DNA from: Cellulomonas sp.
Lineage (GTDB): Bacteria > Actinomycetota > Actinomycetes > Actinomycetales > Cellulomonadaceae
Assembly (NCBI GenBank): GCA_031178805.1
Contig: JAPSIJ010000045.1
Location: 1 to 11,971 of the forward strand
Direction of reading: 5' to 3'
Length of the DNA: 11,971 nt
Shown here: positions 5,929-11,971 of the stretch, piece after piece
How the letters are laid out: every line of letters begins with the position of its first letter
Position numbering within the stretch: the stretch's first letter is position 1
The notes under the pieces: model-generated
What the model was told of the DNA's origin: nothing
What the model saw: only the letters and a program-made list of their open reading frames with translations
Databases searched by the model: none
Translations under genes and position numbers: made by a program

Positions 5929-8421
5929 ATGACTACGACGACGTCGCCGGTCGAGACCACCACCTGGAGGGCCGGATCCGGCCAGCCGGTCTCGGACGAG
6001 ACGCTCCGCCGGATCGACGCGTGGTGGCGCACCGCCAACTACCTGTCGGTCGGGCAGATCTACCTGCTGGACAACCCGCTGCTGCGCGAGCCGCTGACGC
6101 GGGACCACGTGAAGCCGCGCCTGCTGGGCCACTGGGGCACCACGCCCGGCCTCAACTTCCTCTACGCGCACCTCAACCGCGTGATCGCGGAGCGCGAGCA
6201 GTCGACGCTCTACCTCACCGGCCCGGGCCACGGCGGCCCCGGCCTCGTCGCCTCGGCCTACCTGGACGGCACGTACTCGGAGGTCTACTCCGACATCACG
6301 CCCGACACCGAGGGCGTCAAGCGGCTGTTCCGGCAGTTCTCGTTCCCGGGCGGCATCCCGAGCCACGTCGCGCCGGAGACGCCGGGGTCGATCCACGAGG
6401 GCGGCGAGCTGGGCTACGCCCTGTCCCACGCCTACGGCGCGGCGTTCGACAACCCCGACCTGCTGGTGGCGGCCGTGGTCGGCGACGGCGAGGCCGAGAC
6501 CGGCCCGCTGGCCACGTCCTGGCACTCGAACAAGTTCATCGACCCCCGGCACGACGGCGTCGTGCTGCCGATCCTGCACCTCAACGGGTACAAGATCGCC
6601 AACCCGACCGTGCTGGCCCGCATCCCCGAGGACGAGCTGCTCGACCTGATGCGCGGGTACGGGCACAAGCCGCACCTGTTCGTCGGCGGGTTCGACGGCG
6701 AGGACCACGCGGCCGTGCACGCCCGGTTCGCCGCGCTGCTCGACGAGGTCCTCGACGAGATCGCCGAGATCAAGGCGCGCGCCGCCGCCGGCGACGACAC
6801 CCGGCCGTCCTGGCCGATGATCATCTTCAAGACGCCGAAGGGCTGGACCTGCCCGCCCGTCATCGACGGCAAGCAGGTCGAGGCGTCCTGGCGCTCGCAC
6901 CAGGTGCCGCTGGCCAGCGCCCGCGACACCGACGAGCACCTGCAGGTGCTCGAGGGCTGGCTGCAGTCCTACCGGCCGCAGGAGCTGTTCGACGAGGACG
7001 GGTCCATCAAGGAGGACATCCGGGCGCTCACCCCGCCCGGGACCCTGCGGATGAGCGACAACCCGCACGCCAACGGCGGGCTGCTGCTCAAGGACCTGCG
7101 GCTGCCGGACTTCCGCGACTTCGCGGTCGAGGTGCCCGTGCCCGGCGGCTCGATCTCCGAGGCCACCCGCGTGCTCGGCCAGTACCTCACCGAGGTGATC
7201 CGCCGGAACCCGGACAACTTCCGGATCTTCGGCCCGGACGAGACCGCGTCCAACCGGCTGCAGGCCGTCTTCGACGTCACCGACAAGGTGTGGAACGCCG
7301 AGTACCTGCCCACCGACGTCGACGACCACCTCGCCCGGATGGGCCGCGTCGTCGAGATGCTGTCCGAGCACCAGTGCCAGGGCTGGCTCGAGGGCTACCT
7401 GCTGACGGGCCGCCACGGCCTGATCACCAGCTACGAGGCCTTCATCCACATCGTCGACTCGATGTTCAACCAGCACGCCAAGTGGCTCAAGGTCACCAAC
7501 CACATCCCGTGGCGCCGGCCGATCGCCTCGCTGAACTACCTGCTGTCCAGCCACGTGTGGCGGCAGGACCACAACGGCTTCAGCCACCAGGACCCCGGCT
7601 TCATCGACCACGTGGTCAACAAGAAGGCCGAGATCGTCCGGGTGTACCTGCCGCCGGACGCGAACACGCTGCTGTCGACCTACGACCACTGCCTGCGCAG
7701 CCGGCAGTACGTGAACGTCGTGGTGTCCGGCAAGCAGCCCGCGCCGAACTTCCTCACCATGGACGAGGCCGTCGCGCACTGCACCCGCGGCCTGGGCATC
7801 TGGGAGTGGGCCGGCACCGAGGTCGAGGGCGAGGACCCGGACGTCGTCCTGGGCTGCGCCGGCGACGTCCCGACGCTCGAGGTGCTGGCCGCGGCCGACA
7901 TCCTCAAGCGGGAGCTGCCGGACCTGAAGGTGCGCGTCGTCAACGTCGTGGACCTGATGCGGCTGCAGGACGAGCGGGAGCACCCGCACGGCCTGTCCGA
8001 CCGGGACTTCAACACGCTGTTCACGACCGACAAGCCGATCGTGTTCGCGTACCACGGCTACCCGTGGCTCATCCACCGCCTGACGTACCGCCGCAAGGGG
8101 CACAAGAACCTGCACGTGCGGGGGTACAAGGAGGAGGGCACGACCACCACGCCGTTCGACATGGTCATGCTCAACGACCTGGACCGGTACCACCTGGTGA
8201 TCGACGTCATCGACCAGACGCCGTCGCTCGGCTCGAAGTACGCCGGGCTCCGGCAGCGGATGGTCGACGCGCGGCTGAAGGCGCACGACTACACCCGCAA
8301 GCACGGGGAGGACATCCCCGAGGTGCGCGACTGGGTGTGGCCCGACGCCGGCGAGACCGGCACCGAGGTCGGGGGCCCGCAGCAGAACGCCACCGCCGCG
8401 ACCGGCGGTGACAACGAGTAG
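5929..8421 (+). CDS. xfp: Phosphoketolase (xylulose-5-phosphate / fructose-6-phosphate)
   Basis: This thiamine-diphosphate enzyme of 830 residues cleaves xylulose-5-phosphate, and in many relatives fructose-6-phosphate, with inorganic phosphate. The products are acetyl phosphate plus glyceraldehyde-3-phosphate or erythrose-4-phosphate. Family signatures are clear: EGGELGYALSHAYGAAFDNP (157-176) and the ThDP-binding GDGEAETGP (185-193), ending in NKF (201-203). His68, His101, His146, His324 and His553 sit in the motifs that carry the conserved active-site histidines of phosphoketolases (for example GPGHGGPG and NGFSHQDPG). The LSEHQCQGWLEGY segment (478-490) belongs to the pyrimidine-binding domain. 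Length is slightly above the usual 790-825 because of a polar tail (about 810-830). The ATG at 5929 has GGGGAG 5 nt upstream and a normal N-terminus. The gene is followed by a strong hairpin and then pta-ackA, the enzymes that use acetyl phosphate. Whether it acts on one or both sugar phosphates cannot be decided from sequence. Confidence 0.97.
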   Translation: MTTTTSPVETTTWRAGSGQPVSDETLRRIDAWWRTANYLSVGQIYLLDNPLLREPLTRDHVKPRLLGHWGTTPGLNFLYAHLNRVIAEREQSTLYLTGPGHGGPGLVASAYLDGTYSEVYSDITPDTEGVKRLFRQFSFPGGIPSHVAPETPGSIHEGGELGYALSHAYGAAFDNPDLLVAAVVGDGEAETGPLATSWHSNKFIDPRHDGVVLPILHLNGYKIANPTVLARIPEDELLDLMRGYGHKPHLFVGGFDGEDHAAVHARFAALLDEVLDEIAEIKARAAAGDDTRPSWPMIIFKTPKGWTCPPVIDGKQVEASWRSHQVPLASARDTDEHLQVLEGWLQSYRPQELFDEDGSIKEDIRALTPPGTLRMSDNPHANGGLLLKDLRLPDFRDFAVEVPVPGGSISEATRVLGQYLTEVIRRNPDNFRIFGPDETASNRLQAVFDVTDKVWNAEYLPTDVDDHLARMGRVVEMLSEHQCQGWLEGYLLTGRHGLITSYEAFIHIVDSMFNQHAKWLKVTNHIPWRRPIASLNYLLSSHVWRQDHNGFSHQDPGFIDHVVNKKAEIVRVYLPPDANTLLSTYDHCLRSRQYVNVVVSGKQPAPNFLTMDEAVAHCTRGLGIWEWAGTEVEGEDPDVVLGCAGDVPTLEVLAAADILKRELPDLKVRVVNVVDLMRLQDEREHPHGLSDRDFNTLFTTDKPIVFAYHGYPWLIHRLTYRRKGHKNLHVRGYKEEGTTTTPFDMVMLNDLDRYHLVIDVIDQTPSLGSKYAGLRQRMVDARLKAHDYTRKHGEDIPEVRDWVWPDAGETGTEVGGPQQNATAATGGDNE

Positions 8422-8432
8422 TCCCTCCGCGG

Positions 8433-8473
8433 CCGGTGGCCCGCACCCCCCGGGTGCGGGCCACCGGTCTTCT
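8433..8473 (+). terminator. Strong terminator-like hairpin after xfp
   Basis: CCGGTGGCCCGCACCC (8433-8448) pairs perfectly with 8452-8467 across a CCC loop, giving a 16-bp stem 11 nt after the xfp stop codon. It is followed by the pyrimidine-rich TCTTCT (8468-8473) rather than a full T-tract, which is common for terminators in high-GC actinobacteria. It should end most xfp transcripts or protect their 3' end. Confidence 0.8.
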
Positions 8474-8508
8474 GGGACCTCGGTCCCGGTGCGGGGCGCT
8501 CGCCCCGC
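8474..8508. repeat. Two further palindromes after the xfp terminator
   Basis: GGGACC-TC-GGTCCC (8474-8487) is a 6-bp perfect inverted repeat, and GCGGGGCG-CT-CGCCCCGC (8491-8508) an 8-bp one. They follow the main hairpin directly, so three stem-loops stand in tandem over 75 bp. They may reinforce termination or give a structured leader to any read-through RNA into pta. Confidence 0.6.
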
Positions 8509-8522
8509 CTGCCGGCACGTCG

Positions 8523-8566
8523 GGTGGCCACCGTCACCGCAGGGGGTCGTGCGCCCGGTGGCCCGC
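8523..8566. repeat. GGTGGCC repeats and palindrome upstream of pta
   Basis: GGTGGCCACC (8523-8532) is a perfect 10-bp palindrome. CCGGTGGCCCGC (8555-8566) is an exact 12-bp copy of the left arm of the xfp terminator (8433-8444). The shared core GGTGGCC thus recurs through the xfp-pta spacer in both orientations. It may be a protein-binding site or allow alternative RNA pairing with the terminator's right arm. Confidence 0.45.
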
Positions 8567-8572
8567 GTCCGG

Positions 8573-8578
8573 CAGAAT
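8573..8578 (+). promoter_or_regulatory. Possible -10 element for pta-ackA
   Basis: CAGAAT matches four of six bases of TATAAT and is one of the few AT-richer spots in the 164 bp between the hairpins and pta. The region 17 bp upstream (8550-8555, TGCGCC) is a poor -35. If used, the leader would be about 50 nt. Weak evidence. Confidence 0.25.
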
Positions 8579-8634
8579 TCATCCCACCACTGACACGGCG
8601 ACCCCGGTCATCCCGAGAAGGAAGAAGCCCACCC

Positions 8635-10710
8635 GTGGCCCGCAGCATCTACGTCACGTCCCCCGAGGGGGACACCGGCAAGTCGACCGTCGCGCTCGGT
8701 CTGGTCGACCTGCTGACCCGCACCGTCCAGAAGGTCGGCGTGTTCCGGCCCATCGCCCGGTCCACCGAGACCCCCGACTACGTGCTGGAGCTGCTGCTCT
8801 CCCACGACGGCGTCGACCTGTCCTACGAGGACTGCATCGGCACCACCTACGAGGCCGTGCACGCCGACAACGAGGCCGCGCTCGCCACCATCGTGCAGCG
8901 GTACCACGCGATGGCCCGGCAGTGCGACGTCGTCGTCATCGTCGGCACCGACTACACCGACGTCGCCGGCCCCGCCGAGCTCGGGTTCAACGCCCGCATC
9001 GCCGCCAACCTCGGCGCGCCCGTGCTGCTCTGCGTCAAGGGCCAGGGCCGCACCCCCGAGGAGGTCCGCCAGGTCGCCGAGGTCGCGGCCGCCGAGCTCG
9101 AGGCCGGGCACGCGCAGGTCGTCGCCATCGTCGCGAACCGCTGCGACCCCGCCGCCCTCGACGCCGTGCGCGCGGAGCTGTCCACCCGCGCCACCGCCTG
9201 GGCCCTGCCCGAGGAGCCGTTCCTGGTCGCGCCGACCGTGCGCCAGCTCATGGAGTCCGTCGACGGCACCCTCGTCGGCGGCGACCAGCAGCTGCTGTCC
9301 CGCGAGGCCACCGAGGTGCTCGTCGGCGCCATGTCGATCGAGCACCTGCTGGAACGGCTGTCCGACGGCGTCGTCGTCATCGTCCCGGGCGACCGGTCCG
9401 ACATCCTGCTGGGCCTGCTCATGGCGCACGCCGCCGACGGCTTCCCGTCGCTGTCCGGCATCATCCTCAACGGCGGCTTCACGCCCCCGGAGATCGTCGG
9501 CCGCCTCGTCGACGGCCTGCACAGCCGGCTCCCCGTGATCCGCACCGACCTCGGCACCTTCCGGTCCGCCAGCGCCGCCGCCGGCACCCGCGGCCGCCTG
9601 TCCGCCGACTCCCAGCGCAAGGTCGACACCGCCCTCGCCCTGTTCGAGAAGCACACCGACGCCGAGGAGGCGCTCGCCGCCCTCGAGGTGCCGGCCCCCG
9701 AGGTCGTCACCCCGCTGATGTTCGAGTACGAGCTGCTCGACCGGGCCCGCGGCGACCGCAAGCACGTCGTCCTGCCCGAGGGCAGCGACGACCGCATCCT
9801 GCGCGCCGCCTCGACCCTGCTGCAGCGCGAGGTCGCCGACCTCACCATCCTCGGCGACGAGGCCGCCATCCGCGGCCGCGCGACCGAGCTCGGCCTGGAC
9901 CTGTCCGCCGCCCGGGTCATCGACCCCAAGTCCGGCGAGCTGCTCGAGCGGTTCGCCGCCGAGTACACCGAGCTGCGCAAGCACAAGGGCATGACCGTCG
10001 AGCGGGCCCGGGAGATCGTGTCCTCGGTGTCCTACTTCGGCACGATGATGGTGCACACCGGCCTGGCCGACGGCATGGTCTCCGGCGCCGCGCACACCAC
10101 GGCGCACACCATCAAGCCGTCGTTCGAGATCATCAAGACCGTGCCCGGCACCTCCGTGGTGTCCTCGGTGTTCCTCATGTGCCTCGAGGACCGGGTGCTC
10201 GTCTACGGCGACTGCGCCGTCAACCCCGACCCGACCGCCGAGCAGCTCGCGGACATCGCGATCTCCTCCGCGGAGACCGCCGCGCAGTTCGGCATCGAGC
10301 CCCGCATCGCGATGCTGTCCTACTCCACCGGCTCCTCCGGCTCCGGCGCCGACGTCGACAAGGTCCGCACCGCCACCGAGCTGGTGCGCGAGCGCCGCCC
10401 CGACCTCTCCGTCGAGGGGCCCATCCAGTACGACGCCGCCGTCGACGCCTCCGTCGCGCAGACCAAGATGCCCGACTCCGCGGTCGCCGGCCGGGCCACC
10501 GTGTTCGTGTTCCCCGACCTCAACACCGGCAACAACACCTACAAGGCGGTGCAGCGGTCCGCCGGCGCCGTCGCGGTCGGCCCCGTCCTCCAGGGCCTGC
10601 GCAAGCCCGTCAACGACCTGTCCCGGGGCGCCCTGGTGCAGGACATCGTCAACACCGTCGCCATCACGGCGATCCAGGCCCAGGCCCTCACCCCGGAAGG
10701 CTCGAAGTGA
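8635..10710 (+). CDS. pta: Phosphate acetyltransferase, long form
   Basis: This 691-residue enzyme interconverts acetyl phosphate plus CoA with acetyl-CoA plus phosphate. It has the long three-part architecture of E. coli-type Pta: an N-terminal BioD-like P-loop domain (about 1-200), a DRTGG-type middle domain (about 203-310) and the catalytic PTA_PTB domain (about 376-691). The P-loop SPEGDTGKST (9-18) is intact, with Lys16. The catalytic part shows FGTMMVHTGLADGMVSGA (468-485), KPSFEIIKTVPGTS (494-507), SYSTGSSGSG (562-571) and FPDLNTGNNTYKAVQR (626-641), all well conserved. The GTG at 8635 is preferred over a GTG at 8524 because the conserved P-loop domain starts directly with it, an AAGGA lies at 8618-8622, and the upstream frame is unrelated Pro/Arg-rich sequence. 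It is separated from xfp by hairpins and overlaps ackA by 4 nt (GTGA). It acts in the cytoplasm between phosphoketolase and acetate kinase. The identity is very sure. Confidence 0.96.
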   Translation: MARSIYVTSPEGDTGKSTVALGLVDLLTRTVQKVGVFRPIARSTETPDYVLELLLSHDGVDLSYEDCIGTTYEAVHADNEAALATIVQRYHAMARQCDVVVIVGTDYTDVAGPAELGFNARIAANLGAPVLLCVKGQGRTPEEVRQVAEVAAAELEAGHAQVVAIVANRCDPAALDAVRAELSTRATAWALPEEPFLVAPTVRQLMESVDGTLVGGDQQLLSREATEVLVGAMSIEHLLERLSDGVVVIVPGDRSDILLGLLMAHAADGFPSLSGIILNGGFTPPEIVGRLVDGLHSRLPVIRTDLGTFRSASAAAGTRGRLSADSQRKVDTALALFEKHTDAEEALAALEVPAPEVVTPLMFEYELLDRARGDRKHVVLPEGSDDRILRAASTLLQREVADLTILGDEAAIRGRATELGLDLSAARVIDPKSGELLERFAAEYTELRKHKGMTVERAREIVSSVSYFGTMMVHTGLADGMVSGAAHTTAHTIKPSFEIIKTVPGTSVVSSVFLMCLEDRVLVYGDCAVNPDPTAEQLADIAISSAETAAQFGIEPRIAMLSYSTGSSGSGADVDKVRTATELVRERRPDLSVEGPIQYDAAVDASVAQTKMPDSAVAGRATVFVFPDLNTGNNTYKAVQRSAGAVAVGPVLQGLRKPVNDLSRGALVQDIVNTVAITAIQAQALTPEGSK

Positions 10711-11894
10711 ACCACGTCCTCGTCATCAACTCCGGCTCCTCGTCGATCAAGTACCAGCTGGTCGACGTCACCAGCGGCGACGCCCTCGCCAGCGGCATCG
10801 TCGAGCGGATCGGCCTCGAGGTCGGCCGGGTCAAGCACGAGGGTCCCTCCGGGGAGACCGTCCTCGAGCAGGCCGTCCCCGACCACGAGACCGGCATGCG
10901 GCTCGTGCTCGACCTGTTCGAGGAGCAGGGCCCCCAGCTGCGCGAGGCCGACCTCACCGCCGTGGGCCACCGCATCGTCCAGGGCGGCGACGTGTTCGAC
11001 GGGCCCGCCGTGATCGACGACGAGGTGCTCGCCCAGATCGACGCCCTCTCCCCGCTCGCGCCGCTGCACAACCCCGCGAACGTCGCCGGCGTGAAGGCCG
11101 CGCGCCACGCGTTCCCGGGCGTGCCGCACGTCGCCGTGTTCGACACCGCGTTCCACCGCACCATGCCGCCGGCCGCGTACACCTACGCGATCGACCGGCA
11201 GGTGGCGGAGCAGTACAAGATCCGCCGCTACGGCGCGCACGGCACCTCGCACCTGTACGTGTCGCGGGCGACGGCCGAGTTCCTCGGCAAGGACGTGTCC
11301 GAGCTGAACACGATCGTGCTGCACCTCGGCAACGGCGCCTCGGCGTCGGCCGTCCGGGCGGGCGAGTGCATCGACACCTCGATGGGCCTCACCCCGCTCG
11401 AGGGCCTGGTCATGGGCACGCGGTCCGGCGACATCGACCCGGCCGTGCTGTTCCACCTGGCGCGGGTCGGCGGCTACTCGATCGACCAGCTCGACGAGCT
11501 GCTGAACCGCAAGTCCGGGATGCTCGGCCTGTCCGGCTACACCGACATGCGCGACGTGCACGAGGCCGCCGCGAACGGCGACGAGGACGTCCGGACCGCG
11601 CTGGACGTCTACTACCACCGGATCAAGGGCTACGTCGGCAAGTACTACGCCGAGCTGGGCCACGTCGACGTCATCACGTTCACGGCCGGCATCGGCGAGA
11701 ACGACGACATCGTCCGCCTGAACGCGCTGCAGGGCCTCGAGCGCCTCGGCATCCAGGTCGACCCGGAGCGCAACGCCGGCCGCAAGAAGCAGCCGACCGT
11801 CATCTCGCCCGACGGCGCCGAGGTCACCGTGCTGGTGATCCCGACGAACGAGGAGCTGGAGATCGCCCGCCAGTCGGTCGCCACGATCGGCTGA
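10707..11894 (+). CDS. ackA: Acetate kinase
   Basis: This 395-residue enzyme of the acetate and sugar kinase / Hsp70 / actin fold converts acetyl phosphate and ADP to acetate and ATP, reversibly. Length is typical. Motifs in order are VLVINSGSSSIKYQL (4-18), GHR with Arg89, PLAPLHNPAN with His121, VFDTAFH with Asp146, GAHGTSH (176-182), LHLGNGAS with His206, MGTRSGDIDP with Arg239, FTAGIGEND (325-333) and PTNEELEIAR (379-388). These correspond to the known nucleotide, acetate and phosphate contacts of the Methanosarcina enzyme. A small oddity is Gln92 in HRIVQGG, where most relatives read HRVVHGG. The start is GTG at 10707, overlapping the pta stop as GTGA, with GGAAGG at 10695-10700, 6 nt upstream; translation is likely coupled to pta. 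A very long upstream extension of this frame through pta is spurious. A terminator-like hairpin follows. The identity is very sure. Confidence 0.97.
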   Translation: MNHVLVINSGSSSIKYQLVDVTSGDALASGIVERIGLEVGRVKHEGPSGETVLEQAVPDHETGMRLVLDLFEEQGPQLREADLTAVGHRIVQGGDVFDGPAVIDDEVLAQIDALSPLAPLHNPANVAGVKAARHAFPGVPHVAVFDTAFHRTMPPAAYTYAIDRQVAEQYKIRRYGAHGTSHLYVSRATAEFLGKDVSELNTIVLHLGNGASASAVRAGECIDTSMGLTPLEGLVMGTRSGDIDPAVLFHLARVGGYSIDQLDELLNRKSGMLGLSGYTDMRDVHEAAANGDEDVRTALDVYYHRIKGYVGKYYAELGHVDVITFTAGIGENDDIVRLNALQGLERLGIQVDPERNAGRKKQPTVISPDGAEVTVLVIPTNEELEIARQSVATIG

Positions 11895-11911
11895 GCCGGA
11901 GCCGAGCACGC

Positions 11912-11931
11912 CCGGGCGCCCGACCGCCCGG
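11912..11931 (+). repeat. Small hairpin downstream of ackA
   Basis: CCGGGCG (11912-11918) and CGCCCGG (11925-11931) form a 7-bp perfect stem with a 6-nt loop, 17 nt after the ackA stop. It precedes the stronger hairpin and may act with it. Confidence 0.4.
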
Positions 11932-11934
11932 TGG

Positions 11935-11968
11935 AGGGCCCGTACCGGGGAACCGGTGCGGGCCCTTC
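11935..11968 (+). terminator. Terminator-like hairpin after ackA
   Basis: AGGGCCCGTACCGG (11935-11948) pairs with 11953-11966 through 14 pairs, one of them G-U in RNA, around a GGAA loop. GGAA is of the stable GNRA type. Only TTC follows before the sequence runs out a few bases later, so any longer T-rich tail is outside the window. It most likely ends the pta-ackA transcript. Confidence 0.75.
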
Positions 11969-11971
11969 GCA

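Noticed and set aside
5854..8304. An 816-codon open frame antisense to xfp.
   Set aside because: Composition is dominated by Val, Arg, Asp and Gly as expected of the reverse strand of a high-GC gene. It has no recognisable domain, while the sense strand is an unmistakable phosphoketolase.
8436..10706. A single open frame of over 1,100 codons running from the xfp-pta spacer through to the end of ackA.
   Set aside because: The upstream two thirds is Arg/His/Pro-rich out-of-frame reading of pta. Only the part from the GTG at 10707 matches acetate kinase, so this is not a fusion.

Overview
The window is about 12 kb of very GC-rich DNA with strong G/C preference at third codon positions, frequent GTG starts and long spurious open frames on both strands. 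This, together with a DUF3817 membrane protein, an actinobacterial-type SURF1 protein and a phosphoketolase / phosphotransacetylase / acetate kinase set, points to a high-GC actinobacterium. A member of the Micrococcales near Cellulomonas is a plausible guess, made from general knowledge and not from a search. I see no mobile element, tRNA, rRNA or CRISPR array.

Layout, left to right. (1) The 3' part of a membrane acyltransferase-3 (OafA-like) gene runs in from the left edge to 668 (+). It converges on a small three-helix DUF3817 membrane protein gene (683-1081, -). (2) Divergent from that, two overlapping genes (1218-3080 and 3061-4794, +) encode the two halves of a heterodimeric ABC exporter. 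The first half has a wrecked ATP-binding domain that keeps its LSGGQ signature. The second half has intact Walker A, Walker B and H-loop but a degenerate signature. Together they can form exactly one working ATP site. (3) A SURF1-family cytochrome oxidase assembly gene (4796-5674, -) converges on the exporter with a 1-bp gap. (4) After a 254-bp divergent control region rich in dyad symmetry comes the phosphoketolase gene xfp (5929-8421, +). It is followed by a strong terminator-like hairpin, further palindromes, and then pta (8635-10710) and ackA (10707-11894), which overlap by 4 nt. A second terminator-like hairpin closes the window.

The right half is a coherent pathway. Phosphoketolase splits xylulose-5-phosphate and/or fructose-6-phosphate with phosphate to give acetyl phosphate. 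Pta converts this to acetyl-CoA, or AckA converts it to acetate plus ATP. This is the phosphoketolase (bifid-type) shunt. The genes are known families; the less usual items are the complementary decay of the exporter's ATP sites, an 18-bp perfect inverted repeat against the predicted SURF1 promoter, and the cluster of hairpins and GGTGGCC repeats between xfp and pta. I did not find a convincing wholly new system.
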